Shown here: piece by piece, positions 1 to 8,417 of the stretch
Numbering within the stretch: the first letter of the stretch is position 1
How the letters are laid out: the number at the start of each line of letters is the position of its first letter
NCBI RefSeq assembly: GCF_000376805.1
Contig: NZ_AQXT01000002.1
Span: 1,054,001-1,118,000 of the forward strand
Length of the DNA stretch: 64,000 nucleotides
Direction: 5' to 3'
Source of the DNA: Henriciella marina DSM 19595
Lineage (GTDB): Bacteria; Pseudomonadota; Alphaproteobacteria; Caulobacterales; Hyphomonadaceae
Notes under the pieces: generated by a model
What the model was told of the DNA's origin: nothing
The model's input: the letters and a program-made list of their open reading frames with translations, nothing else
Database searches by the model: none
Program-made: the position numbers and the translations under genes

Positions 1-1
1 C

Positions 2-757
2 ATTGCCGAGCGCGATGAGGAAATCCAGACAGGGCACGCTGAATTCCATTCGCGAAAGGAAGGCGAGGCACTCCATCCGGAACGTGAAAGTTTCGCAGCG
101 CTGGAGCGCCAGCGACAGGAAATGGGAAGTTACGCCTTCTCCGCACAGTATCAGCAGCGCCCGGTGCCTGAGACGGGCAACCTCATCCGGCCGGCTTGGT
201 TCAAGCGTTATGAGGAAGCTCCGGAAATCAAGCCCGGCGTGCGGACAATCCAATCCTGGGATTTTGCCGTCACAGACAGCGCAGGGAGTGATTACACCGT
301 TTGCCTGACAGCGCTCGTTCAGAAGAACCAGATCTTCATTTTCGATATCTTCCGTGACAGGCTTAATTACCCCGCGCAGAAGAAAAAGTACGCCGAGCTT
401 GGCCAAAAATGGCTTCCTCGCTCAATCCTGGTTGAGAAGGCCGCAAATGGTCAACCGCTCTTGGACGACCTCCGCGCCAGGCCCGTGCCGGGGGTAGTTT
501 CGCCAATTGGCGTCAAGCCATCGGGAAGTAAGGTGGAGCGCCTATCGATCTATAGCAGCCGTATCGAAGCTGGCGATGTATATTTACCTCGCGACGCCTC
601 GTGGCTCGACGCCTTCATCCACGAAATCGCCGCCTTTCCCAATGGGAAACATGATGACCAGGTCGATGCGCTTTCTCAACTACTGCAGTGGCTAAAGGCG
701 GATTGGCAAAGCTACCCCGTCTCAAGGGATGATTGGGCGCGCCACGAATTAATCTGA
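2..757 (+). CDS. Phage terminase large subunit, C-terminal part (runs in from left edge)
   Basis: The frame is open from the first bases of the window, so the 5' end lies outside; the internal ATG at 122 is not the true start. About 251 residues are visible. The segment reading GEALHPER...LGSY/GSYAFSAQYQQRP is typical of the join between the ATPase and nuclease domains of phage TerL. It is followed by a RNase H-like nuclease part: an SWDFA strand carrying the first acidic metal ligand (about residue 84), a VEKAANG segment and a C-terminal KHDDQVDA motif with the last acidic residues. TerL packages phage DNA into proheads using ATP and cuts concatemers. No other phage morphogenesis gene follows; the next gene is a small reverse-strand regulator, so this may be a prophage remnant or prophage edge. 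Function is confident from family motifs; activity cannot be judged. Confidence 0.9.
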   Translation: MAERDEEIQTGHAEFHSRKEGEALHPERESFAALERQRQEMGSYAFSAQYQQRPVPETGNLIRPAWFKRYEEAPEIKPGVRTIQSWDFAVTDSAGSDYTVCLTALVQKNQIFIFDIFRDRLNYPAQKKKYAELGQKWLPRSILVEKAANGQPLLDDLRARPVPGVVSPIGVKPSGSKVERLSIYSSRIEAGDVYLPRDASWLDAFIHEIAAFPNGKHDDQVDALSQLLQWLKADWQSYPVSRDDWARHELI

Positions 758-781
758 TCGGCAGGGGCTGATCACATTAAG

Positions 782-964
782 TCAGTCAGGGTCCCTTTTA
801 AAAAATTCCGCCGGCAAGGCCTCGAGCGCTATTGCCAGTTGATCGATGACAATCACGGTCGGACTTTTGACCCCGTGCTCAACACCCGAGATATAAGTGC
901 GATTAAGGCTGGAACGATCGGCATGTTCCTGCGACCAGCCTTTCAGATTACGAAGCCGTTTCAT
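782..964 (-). CDS. Small XRE-family helix-turn-helix regulator
   Basis: A 60-residue protein that is almost entirely one HTH_3/Cro-C1 domain: MKRLRNLKGWSQE, then the recognition-helix region SSLNRTYISGVEHG and a closing helix IDQLAIALEALPAEFF. An in-frame TGA lies four codons upstream of the ATG, so this is the longest possible start. The domain begins directly at helix 1, and the usual SQE-x-x-A spacing appears one residue short (SQEHADRS), so it may be slightly degenerate. Stand-alone XRE proteins of this size are common next to prophage genes, which fits the terminase fragment just upstream. The target is unknown. It is transcribed away from the rfb genes' promoter side and is unlikely to belong to their operon. 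Confidence 0.7.
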   Translation of the reverse strand: MKRLRNLKGWSQEHADRSSLNRTYISGVEHGVKSPTVIVIDQLAIALEALPAEFFKRDPD

Positions 965-1094
965 GTTGGCGCCGCCCTCAACCCGTATATCAACGCACGC
1001 TGCTGGAGCGCCATGCCGACTCTAAAACTACCACCTACAAGGATCTAAACTCTCAGCTTTTTGCTTAGTGAAGAATTGATCCAGTAGCAGCAAT

Positions 1095-1955
1095 TCAATC
1101 GAGAAGCCCCGAAAGATACTCGCCATATTCGTTCTTGTAGGTCTCTGAGAGTTTGAGCAGCTGCTCATCTCCGATGAAGCCAGCGCGCCAGGCGACTTCT
1201 TCGGGGCAGGCGATCTTGATACCTTGCCGCTTCTCGATGGTCTGCACGAATTGCGAGGCCTGGATCAGCCCATCGAACGTGCCTGCATCCAGCCAGGCTG
1301 TCCCACGTGGAAGGCTGTTTACGGTCAGCTCCCCCTTGTTGAGATAGGCTTCGTTCACACTCGTGATCTCAAGTTCGCCACGCTCGGACGGTTTGACGTC
1401 CTTGGCGATATCAACAACCTGATTGTCGTAAAAGTAGAGCCCCGTCACAGCGAGATTGCTCTTTGGCTTGTCCGGTTTCTCTTCAATCGAGATGGCCCGG
1501 CCGTTCTCGTCCATCTCGACGACACCAAATGAGGATGGATCGTTGACCTGGCAAGCGAAGACCTGTGCCCCTGTTTCCAGCTCACCAGCGTCCTTCAAAA
1601 TGCTGCCAAGGCCGGACCCGTAAAACATGTTGTCGCCGAGCGCGAGGGCGCTTTTGTCCTGGCCGATCCATTCAGCGCCAATGAGAAACGCTTCCGCAAG
1701 TCCTCTGGCTTCAGCCTGCGGTGCATAAGCGAAATTCATGCCCCAATCAGACCCGTCACCTAGCATTCTTTGAAACACTGGAAGCGATTCCGGCATCGAG
1801 ATGACAAGGATGTCGCGGATACCGGCCAGCATCAGCGTCGTGATCGGATGATAGATCATCGGCTTGTCGTAAACGGGAAGAAGCTGTTTCGACACGCCTT
1901 TGGTGATCGGATAAAGGCGCGTTCCCTTGCCCCCGGCCAGAATGATACCCTTCAT
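1095..1955 (-). CDS. rfbA: Glucose-1-phosphate thymidylyltransferase (RmlA/RfbA)
   Basis: Makes dTDP-glucose from dTTP and glucose-1-phosphate, the first step to dTDP-6-deoxyhexoses. The 286-residue protein starts with the nucleotidyltransferase signature [11 protein letters not shown] and [14 protein letters not shown], and carries [10 protein letters not shown] (metal/nucleotide site), IEEKP and the GTAWLDAGT motif near the C terminus, all expected of RmlA at normal length. The start at 1955 is preferred over an upstream in-frame start because its ATG overlaps the TGA of rfbD in an ATGA junction. It is last in a reverse-strand rfbB-rfbD-rfbA operon. Its product feeds RfbB and, by inference, the FdtA/FdtB-like enzymes at 19.9-21.8 kb. 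Confidence 0.95.
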   Translation of the reverse strand: MKGIILAGGKGTRLYPITKGVSKQLLPVYDKPMIYHPITTLMLAGIRDILVISMPESLPVFQRMLGDGSDWGMNFAYAPQAEARGLAEAFLIGAEWIGQDKSALALGDNMFYGSGLGSILKDAGELETGAQVFACQVNDPSSFGVVEMDENGRAISIEEKPDKPKSNLAVTGLYFYDNQVVDIAKDVKPSERGELEITSVNEAYLNKGELTVNSLPRGTAWLDAGTFDGLIQASQFVQTIEKRQGIKIACPEEVAWRAGFIGDEQLLKLSETYKNEYGEYLSGLLD

Positions 1956-2854
1956 GTTTTCCAAGCTCCTGTCTCGACAAGTCTGTTTACGCACGCGCGC
2001 ATGCTCTCGCGCCAGTGTGGCATCTCTATTCCGTAAGCCTGCTCGAGTTTCCTGCAATCGAGACGCGAATTAGACGGTCGCTTTACGGGCGTTGGGAACT
2101 CTGCAGATGTAATTCTTTTTACCTTAGCGGTGGGACCGCCGATGCTGGCGCTGTGCTCGAAGATTGCCGACGCGAAATCAGCCCAACTTGCCTCTCCCGT
2201 ACCAGACAGATGGTAGATACTGTGCTGAACAGGCTGGCGCTCGACCAGTATGGTTTTCGAGACGGCTATGATCGCGCTGGCGATATCGTGGGCTGCGGTG
2301 GGGTTGCCGAGCTGGTTCATCACGACGCCAAGCGCGTCACGCTGCTCGGACACCCGTAACATTGTCTTGCAGAAATTCTTGCCGAACGGGCTGTAAACCC
2401 AGGCGGTCCGCATGACGATACTATTCGGGTTTGCCTCTATGACAGCAATTTCGCCCTCGCGCTTCGTGCGGCCATAGACCCCAAGAGGGTTGACCGGATC
2501 TTCTTCCGTATACGGAGCATCTTTCGATCCATCGAAGACGTAATCGGTCGACAGGTGAATGAGTGGGACACCAAGTGCTGCTGTCTGCCGCGCAAGCTCG
2601 CCGGGCGCCGCCGCATTCAGGGCGTGTGCGGCCTCTATCTCAGTCTCCGCCTGATCGACGGCCGTGTATGCCGCTGCGTTGACGACAAGGTCAGGCTGAA
2701 TATCTGTGAGCGATTGGCGAATGGAGGCTGCGTCCAGCAGGTCAAGGTCGGGCCGTCCCCGGGCAGTAAGGCTGATGTCGTCCGGGAGATGGCTCTCCGC
2801 AAGTGCTTGTGCGACCTGGCCCTGGCTGCCGCAAACTAGGATTTTGAAAGTCAT
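1952..2854 (-). CDS. rfbD: dTDP-4-dehydrorhamnose reductase (RmlD/RfbD)
   Basis: NAD(P)H-dependent short-chain dehydrogenase/reductase that reduces dTDP-4-keto-L-rhamnose to dTDP-L-rhamnose. The 300-residue protein has an N-terminal Rossmann glycine motif ([11 protein letters not shown]), the [12 protein letters not shown] block, STDYVFDG and the catalytic Tyr-Lys pair in YGRTKREGE. The ATG at 2854 gives [10 protein letters not shown], the natural family start; an upstream in-frame start would add 21 non-homologous residues inside the end of rfbB. It lies 4 bases after rfbB and overlaps rfbA by 4. The usual partner rfbC (3,5-epimerase) is absent from the window, so the substrate supply for this enzyme is unclear. 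Confidence 0.93.
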   Translation of the reverse strand: MTFKILVCGSQGQVAQALAESHLPDDISLTARGRPDLDLLDAASIRQSLTDIQPDLVVNAAAYTAVDQAETEIEAAHALNAAAPGELARQTAALGVPLIHLSTDYVFDGSKDAPYTEEDPVNPLGVYGRTKREGEIAVIEANPNSIVMRTAWVYSPFGKNFCKTMLRVSEQRDALGVVMNQLGNPTAAHDIASAIIAVSKTILVERQPVQHSIYHLSGTGEASWADFASAIFEHSASIGGPTAKVKRITSAEFPTPVKRPSNSRLDCRKLEQAYGIEMPHWRESMRACVNRLVETGAWKT

Positions 2855-2858
2855 ATGC

Positions 2859-3953
2859 TCAGACTTTTTCTGTCGAGCCGTGCTCAGCCTTACTGGCGGC
2901 GCTCTTGTCCAAGCCAAGTCTTTCGCCGGAATATACCGATTTGCGCAGCGGCTCCCACCATTGAGGATTGTCGATATACCAGCGCACGGTTTTCTTCAGC
3001 CCGCTTTCAAAATTCTCTTCGGCCTTCCAGCCAAGCTCATTCTCCAGCTTGGACGCATCGATCGCATAGCGTTGGTCATGGCCGGGCCGGTCAGCAACAA
3101 ATTCGATCAGGTCACGGCGGGGCTTTTGCGCCGGACGCACCGCATCAAGTTCGTCGCAGATGGTCTGAACGACCTCCAGATTAGTGCGCTCATTGCGCCC
3201 GCCGACATTATAGGTTTCACCGAGCTCGCCTTTGTTGACGATCAGCCATAGCGCCTTGGCATGGTCGTCAACATACAGCCAGTCACGGATATTGGCTCCT
3301 GTCCCGTAAACGGGTAGCGTCTTGCCTTCGAGGGCATTCAGGATGACCAGCGGGATCAGCTTCTCAGGAAAGTGGTACGGCCCGTAATTGTTCGAACAAT
3401 TGGAGATAATGACCGGCAGGCCATAGGTGCGGTGCCAGGCCTTGGCGAGGTGGTCGGATGAGGCCTTGGATGCCGAATAGGGTGATGAAGGATCGTAGGG
3501 CGTCGTTTCGTGGAACAGGCCCTCTTCTCCGAGAGACCCGTAGACCTCATCGGTCGAGACATGCAGGAAGCGGAATGCCGATTGGCTCGCCTCGTCCAGG
3601 CCGGCCCAATACTGACGTGCTGTTTCCAGCAAGGTGTAGGTACCCACCACATTCGTCGTAATGAAATCGCTCGGCCCTGTAATCGACCGGTCCACATGGC
3701 TTTCAGCCGCCAGGTGCATCACATGTGTCGGCTGCTCGCTCGACATGAGATCTGCCATTGCAGACGCATCGCAGATGTCAGCCTGCACCAGCTTGAAGCG
3801 TGATGAACTGGAGATGGGGTCAAGGTTCGCCAAGTTCGCCGCATAGGTCAGCTTGTCGACCACCGTCACGTCGGCATCGGTATGTTCGATCAAGTGGCGC
3901 GCGACAGCAGACCCAATGAACCCGGCCCCTCCGGTGACGATAATTCGCGGCAT
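2859..3953 (-). CDS. rfbB: dTDP-glucose 4,6-dehydratase (RmlB/RfbB)
   Basis: Converts dTDP-glucose to dTDP-4-keto-6-deoxyglucose with bound NAD+, the branch point for rhamnose, Fuc3NAc and Qui3NAc type sugars. The 364-residue extended SDR has the Rossmann motif [39 protein letters not shown] (with the active-site DE pair) and the catalytic [10 protein letters not shown], followed by [17 protein letters not shown]. The start MPRIIVTGG at 3953 is the family start; an in-frame start 15 bases upstream is less likely. It is the first gene of the reverse operon. The divergent intergenic region to 4295 should hold its promoter. Confidence 0.96.
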   Translation of the reverse strand: MPRIIVTGGAGFIGSAVARHLIEHTDADVTVVDKLTYAANLANLDPISSSSRFKLVQADICDASAMADLMSSEQPTHVMHLAAESHVDRSITGPSDFITTNVVGTYTLLETARQYWAGLDEASQSAFRFLHVSTDEVYGSLGEEGLFHETTPYDPSSPYSASKASSDHLAKAWHRTYGLPVIISNCSNNYGPYHFPEKLIPLVILNALEGKTLPVYGTGANIRDWLYVDDHAKALWLIVNKGELGETYNVGGRNERTNLEVVQTICDELDAVRPAQKPRRDLIEFVADRPGHDQRYAIDASKLENELGWKAEENFESGLKKTVRWYIDNPQWWEPLRKSVYSGERLGLDKSAASKAEHGSTEKV

Positions 3954-4294
3954 CCTGCGCACCCCCAATTTGTAGGACTACGTACGTATAGAGGAGGACA
4001 GAAGTGCAAGTAAACTTTGGAGTTGCTTAGCGGCTTCAGCCACATTGACTCGCGCCGTAAACCCCAGACGCCGGAAGCCAAATTGATATTTCCCGAATTA
4101 GGTCACGAATTCCGGCCATTTAAAAATGGTTGATTACCCTGCTAAAATCTCAGGAAACTGGCACCAATTTTGCTTATGTCGGTGTAAAGCAGACTTTAAG
4201 ACTGACTTGCATTCCTGACGAACCGCATAGTTGCAGTCACAGTAGCAGAGTATAAACATCAGGAACCAGATTGCGCTTGAGAGGGACACCACGC
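3954..4294. other. Divergent intergenic region between rfbB and the export genes
   Basis: About 340 bases with no convincing gene. It must carry promoters for the reverse rfbBDA operon and the forward wza-like operon. A 10-base palindrome TACGTACGTA is at 3979-3988, 26 bases before the rfbB start. A Shine-Dalgarno-like GAGAGGGA precedes the ATG at 4295. No confident -35/-10 pair could be assigned by eye. Confidence 0.5.
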
Positions 4295-4975
4295 ATGAGA
4301 CGCTTTTTGACAAGTTTTCTTCTTGTTGCCGCTGTGTTCGTCACTGCTTGCGCCAGCGACAGCGGATCAACGTTCACCGATCGCCAGCTGCCGGCACCGG
4401 ATACGACCAAGATGGTCCAAAACGACAATATGAGTATCGGCCCAAGTGATATGCTCGGCATAAAGGTGTTTGGGGTAAACGAACTAAACGGGTCATATCA
4501 AGTCGATCATTTGGGCCGTATCAAAATGCCTCTGATCGGCGAAGTTACCGCACAAGGCTATACCGCACTCCAGTTTGCCAGCGTTCTAGAGAGGCGGCTC
4601 GAAGATAATTATCTGCAGGATGCTGACGTCACCGTGTCTTTGCAGGAAAGCCGGAATGAGCAGATTACTGTTGATGGGTCTGTCCAGAAGCCGGGAATGA
4701 TTGCGGTCAACGGCCAACTTGGCTTACTCCAGGCCGTCGCAATTGCAGGCGGTCCAACCGAAGGGGCCAATCCGAGAAATGTCATCGTGTTTCGGCAAGT
4801 GGATGGCGAGCAAGTAGGTGCGAGCTACGATCTCGTGGCCATCCGAAATGGAAATGCTGAAAATCCCAAAGTTTTTGGTAACGACATTATCGTCGTTGAC
4901 GGTTCTGAGGCCCGACGGGCCCGTGGCGAACTTCTTCGGACAATTCCTCTCCTCAGCTTCTTCCTGATCCTTTAG
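4295..4975 (+). CDS. Polysaccharide export outer-membrane lipoprotein (Wza/BexD-like)
   Basis: Predicted outer-membrane polysaccharide channel subunit. The 226-residue precursor has a lipoprotein signal peptide ending in VTAC (Cys19). It is followed by a polysaccharide-export domain starting IGPSDMLGIKVFGVNELNG with GRIKMPLIGEV, and by one SLBB-type domain (VDGSVQKPGMIAV...AIAGGPTEGANPRNVIVFR). It is shorter than E. coli Wza, which has two SLBB domains, and ends in a hydrophobic IPLLSFFLIL tail. The ATG at 4295 is preferred because it gives a standard signal peptide and has GAGAGGGA upstream; an upstream TTG at 4271 is less likely. It leads the export operon and is followed 23 bases later by the Wzc-like kinase. 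Confidence 0.92.
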   Translation: MRRFLTSFLLVAAVFVTACASDSGSTFTDRQLPAPDTTKMVQNDNMSIGPSDMLGIKVFGVNELNGSYQVDHLGRIKMPLIGEVTAQGYTALQFASVLERRLEDNYLQDADVTVSLQESRNEQITVDGSVQKPGMIAVNGQLGLLQAVAIAGGPTEGANPRNVIVFRQVDGEQVGASYDLVAIRNGNAENPKVFGNDIIVVDGSEARRARGELLRTIPLLSFFLIL

Positions 4976-4998
4976 ATTTCCACCGCTGGTATGACCTC

Positions 4999-7263
4999 AT
5001 GAACTACGACCGATTCGACAACCTCCCGAGCACCGGCCCGCGCAACGGCGCCCTGGGTGCGCCGCGTTCTCGCTCCGTCGAACGTTTCGAAGCCTTAGCG
5101 CATGACAATAGTGGACAGGGCGATGGAGACGACGGCATCAACATCTGGGAATTATTGCACGTCTTCCTACGTCGCAAATGGATGATCCTCTCAATCACAC
5201 TTCTCGGTGTTACGATTGCTGCGATCATGACACTTCGCGTAACGCCGATGTATCGCGCCACAGCGACAATCGAGGTGCAGCAAAGGGAAACACAGATCAT
5301 TGAAGGTGCATCAGTTGACCCCGCAGTTGTCGCTGATAGCCAGCACATGGAAACGCAATACGCGCTTCTCCAAAGCAGATCGCTTGCTGAGCGAGTTGCC
5401 GAAATGCTGAATTTACCTTCAGACGAAAGATACGCGAATCAAAGCCTACCCCGCAACGAAAGACTTGAACAAGCGGCGTCGAAAGTCGTGAACAATGTTC
5501 GGGTTGCCCCAGAGGGCCGCAGTCGCGTGGTAAATGTTCAATTCGTGAGCGCATACCCTCAGGAGGCTGCACGAATATCCAATGCGGTAGTTGAAAATTT
5601 CATCCAGACCACTCTCGAGCGCAAATATAACACAACAGCGTACGCCCGCGAGTTCGTAGAAGAAAGACTTCAGACCACCAAACAGGCCCTGGAAGATTCC
5701 GAGCGCCAACTTGTCGAATATGCGTCGCGTCAAAATATTCTCGAGCTCGGCGGAGAAGGTGGTGGTTCCCTCGATGCAACCTCCATCGTTTCGCTCAATC
5801 AGGAACTTGCTGCCGCTGAAAGTGAACGCATTGCCGCTGAGCAACGATACCGCGAAGCCCAAAGCAACCCGACTACGCGTACGATGCTTGAGAGTGAAGA
5901 TCTAAGCCGGCTCCGAACACGCAGATCAGAACTGAATGCTGAGTATCAAGAGAAGCTTGGAACGTTCAAACCTGGCTACCCGGAGATGCAACAACTCCAA
6001 GCGCGGATCAGTTCGCTGGACGCCGAGATAGAGCAGGAACGTGAAGGCATCCTGACAGCTCTTGGAGCGGAGTATCGGGCCGCTCAAGCTAGGGAAGCAT
6101 CCTTGAGTGAGCGCGTCAGCGAGCTGAGAGGTGAGCTTCAGGACCTTCGGGACCGCCGCATTGACTACACAATTATACAACGGGAAGTGGACACCAACCG
6201 CACACAATACGAAGCACTCCTTCAACGAATGAAGGAGATCTCAATTGCAAGCGGCGTCGGATCCAGCCAAGTTTCGATCATTGATCGCGCGCAGGTTCCT
6301 ACTACCCCATTTGAGCCAAATTTAGAACGCACGTTGCTAATGGCGCTGCTACTGAGTCTGGCGCTCGGAGGGGGCCTCGCCTTCGCCCTCAATTATATAG
6401 ACGATACGATTAAGACGCCTGACGATGTGAAGAGTAAGCTGGGGCTTCCGTCCATTGGCGTGGTACCAAAGGCTAGGAATAGTAAGGATATTGTGTCGAG
6501 CGAACTATCAGATCCCCGCTCGCCAGTATCAGAAGCATTCTTCTCCACCCGTACGGCACTTCAATTTACGACGTCTAGCGGTGCACCCCGGAGCCTGTTG
6601 ATGACCTCAACAAGGCCAAGTGAAGGCAAGACAAGCTCAACGGTCGCACTTGCCATGGCGTTCGCCAAGATCGGTCAGCGTGTCCTGATCATCGATGCAG
6701 ATATGCGAAAACCATCATTTATAGCAGATTCAGGTGCTTCAATAGGGCTATCGGGACTTCTTACGCGTGAAGCTAGCCTGCTTGAGAATATCGTAAACTC
6801 CCGGCATGATGGACTGTTTCTTCTTCCTGCAGGTGTTATCCCACCGAACCCTGCGGAGCTCCTTTCTAATCCGAGGCTTAAATCGATTATAGCCGAAGCC
6901 GAGCAAGCTTTTGATCTTGTCCTTGTTGACTCTCCGCCGGTACTGAGCTTCGCGGACGGCCCCATTCTGGGCTCGCTCTGCGAGGGTTCTGTGATTATCA
7001 TCCAGTCCGGCGCTATTCGGACGCCGCAAGCCCTGCGGACTATAGGTCGTCTTATGGAAAGCCGCACGAATTTGCTCGGCGCCATCCTCACAAAATTTGA
7101 TGCCAAGAAAGTTGGTTACGATTCAGCTTACTATTACGATTATTCTGGGCAGGGCGCGTACGCCTACCAACAAGGCAAGGTGTCCGATAGCGAAAGTGCC
7201 AAACGCAAGATTCACTTATTTTCCGACGCAAACGAAACGCCGCCTTATCGCGACGCGGAATAA
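4999..7263 (+). CDS. Polysaccharide co-polymerase with tyrosine autokinase domain (Wzc/GumC/ExoP-like)
   Basis: Inner-membrane protein that controls chain length and export of Wzy-type polymers through cycles of tyrosine phosphorylation. The 754 residues show a Wzz-type N-terminal region with TM1 at about 61-79 (WMILSITLLG...), a long periplasmic coiled-coil region (about 160-430), TM2 near 445-467 and a cytoplasmic BY-kinase domain. The kinase has Walker A TRPSEGKTSS (about 538), Walker A' LIIDADMRKPS (about 565), Walker B LVLVDSPP and a C-terminal tyrosine cluster SAYYYDYSGQGAYAY as autophosphorylation sites. It lies between the Wza-like lipoprotein and an unrecognised gene that starts 2 bases after its stop, so it is operonic. 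Confidence 0.95.
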   Translation: MNYDRFDNLPSTGPRNGALGAPRSRSVERFEALAHDNSGQGDGDDGINIWELLHVFLRRKWMILSITLLGVTIAAIMTLRVTPMYRATATIEVQQRETQIIEGASVDPAVVADSQHMETQYALLQSRSLAERVAEMLNLPSDERYANQSLPRNERLEQAASKVVNNVRVAPEGRSRVVNVQFVSAYPQEAARISNAVVENFIQTTLERKYNTTAYAREFVEERLQTTKQALEDSERQLVEYASRQNILELGGEGGGSLDATSIVSLNQELAAAESERIAAEQRYREAQSNPTTRTMLESEDLSRLRTRRSELNAEYQEKLGTFKPGYPEMQQLQARISSLDAEIEQEREGILTALGAEYRAAQAREASLSERVSELRGELQDLRDRRIDYTIIQREVDTNRTQYEALLQRMKEISIASGVGSSQVSIIDRAQVPTTPFEPNLERTLLMALLLSLALGGGLAFALNYIDDTIKTPDDVKSKLGLPSIGVVPKARNSKDIVSSELSDPRSPVSEAFFSTRTALQFTTSSGAPRSLLMTSTRPSEGKTSSTVALAMAFAKIGQRVLIIDADMRKPSFIADSGASIGLSGLLTREASLLENIVNSRHDGLFLLPAGVIPPNPAELLSNPRLKSIIAEAEQAFDLVLVDSPPVLSFADGPILGSLCEGSVIIIQSGAIRTPQALRTIGRLMESRTNLLGAILTKFDAKKVGYDSAYYYDYSGQGAYAYQQGKVSDSESAKRKIHLFSDANETPPYRDAE

Positions 7264-7265
7264 TC

Positions 7266-8417
7266 ATGCGTTCACTGATAGTGATCGGGGGTTGGCTATT
7301 TCTGCTCTGGCTGGGCCTCAACACCCTCGGCAGCCTTGCTCCAAACCTGCTCCCCAGTGCGGTGACCGGCGCGCATGATGGGATCAACCGATTAGATTGG
7401 ACGGAAATTCAATCGCCATTGGACGATCAAAACGCTCAGAACGCACTCCATTCCTGGTTTCTCGGAGCGCCTCTTTCGTCCCGTCCTTTTTCGGTCCGTA
7501 TGGCCACCATAGCGCCGGGTGATGCCGAGCTTCGCTTAGTTAGACGCCGGCTTACCGAACATATTATTCGCATTGCCCCCAGGAACGCCCACGCGAGACT
7601 AGTGCTTGCTGAGATCGAATTTCAGGACGGAAACTTTGATCGCGGTGCTCTGAATATCTCCAATCTCCTGTCGATTGGTGGCGCCAACAACAGCTTACTG
7701 ATTGATGCTTTGGTGGCTATGGCAGCCCAGACCGAAACCCGTCCCGCCATCGAGGAACTATTGCAAGGCGAGCCAGTATGGGGGGCTCGACTGGTTTCCA
7801 ACCTCGCCGGTAAGCTCGACGACACTGATCTGTTGATCAGGTGGGCAATTGATTACCCACAAAGCCACGGCGATATTGTTAGAGCTCTTTATAATGCTGG
7901 GGAAGTCGACGAAGCCTATAGGGCATTTCTTAACTTTTTGCCCCCGGGCGGAAATAGTGATCCAACGATCCCTTTCGACAGCCGTTTTTTAGCGCTTGAT
8001 GGCTCTGAGCCATTTAATTGGCGGCTCAGCCGGAACTTAGCCAGCTTCGAGCCCGGTGGCGGATTAGGCGTAAGCTTTTTCGGTCAAGGGAACCCTACCA
8101 TTGCGCAGCAGGTCATCCATCTTACTCCTGGAGACTATAATATACAGGCCAGCATGGACGGAAATTTATACGAGCGCGGCGGAAAACTTAGATGGACAGT
8201 GCAATGTATCAGCTCGAAGAGCACCCAGTTGGCACTAGAAGTCCAGGAATTGTCCTCAAACAAAAGCTCCATAAGTGGAGCTTTTGAGGTGCCTGCCGAA
8301 GATTGCGATTTTCAGTGGCTTCAGCTTTCAGGCGTCGCTGGTGAATTTCCGCGTCCTGTGCGCGCACGCATCCATGAAGTTTTGATCACAGATGTCAGCG
8401 ACGGTCCAGCACAGTGA
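7266..8417 (+). CDS. Uncharacterised envelope protein of the polysaccharide locus
   Basis: I do not recognise a named family. The 383 residues begin with one membrane-spanning or uncleaved signal segment (about 3-22, LIVIGGWLFLLWLGLNTLG). A helical region of about 80-215 reads like degenerate tetratricopeptide repeats (IAPRNAHARLVLAEIEFQDGNF, then DEAYRAFLNF). The last 140 residues are predicted beta-rich (FNWRLS, IHLTPGDYNIQASMDG, LRWTVQC), reminiscent of a carbohydrate-binding sandwich. The gene starts 2 bases after the Wzc-like gene and shares a GTGA stop/start overlap with the following polymerase gene, so it is tightly co-expressed with the assembly machinery. A role as periplasmic scaffold or polymer-binding accessory factor is inference only. 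Confidence 0.75.
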   Translation: MRSLIVIGGWLFLLWLGLNTLGSLAPNLLPSAVTGAHDGINRLDWTEIQSPLDDQNAQNALHSWFLGAPLSSRPFSVRMATIAPGDAELRLVRRRLTEHIIRIAPRNAHARLVLAEIEFQDGNFDRGALNISNLLSIGGANNSLLIDALVAMAAQTETRPAIEELLQGEPVWGARLVSNLAGKLDDTDLLIRWAIDYPQSHGDIVRALYNAGEVDEAYRAFLNFLPPGGNSDPTIPFDSRFLALDGSEPFNWRLSRNLASFEPGGGLGVSFFGQGNPTIAQQVIHLTPGDYNIQASMDGNLYERGGKLRWTVQCISSKSTQLALEVQELSSNKSSISGAFEVPAEDCDFQWLQLSGVAGEFPRPVRARIHEVLITDVSDGPAQ

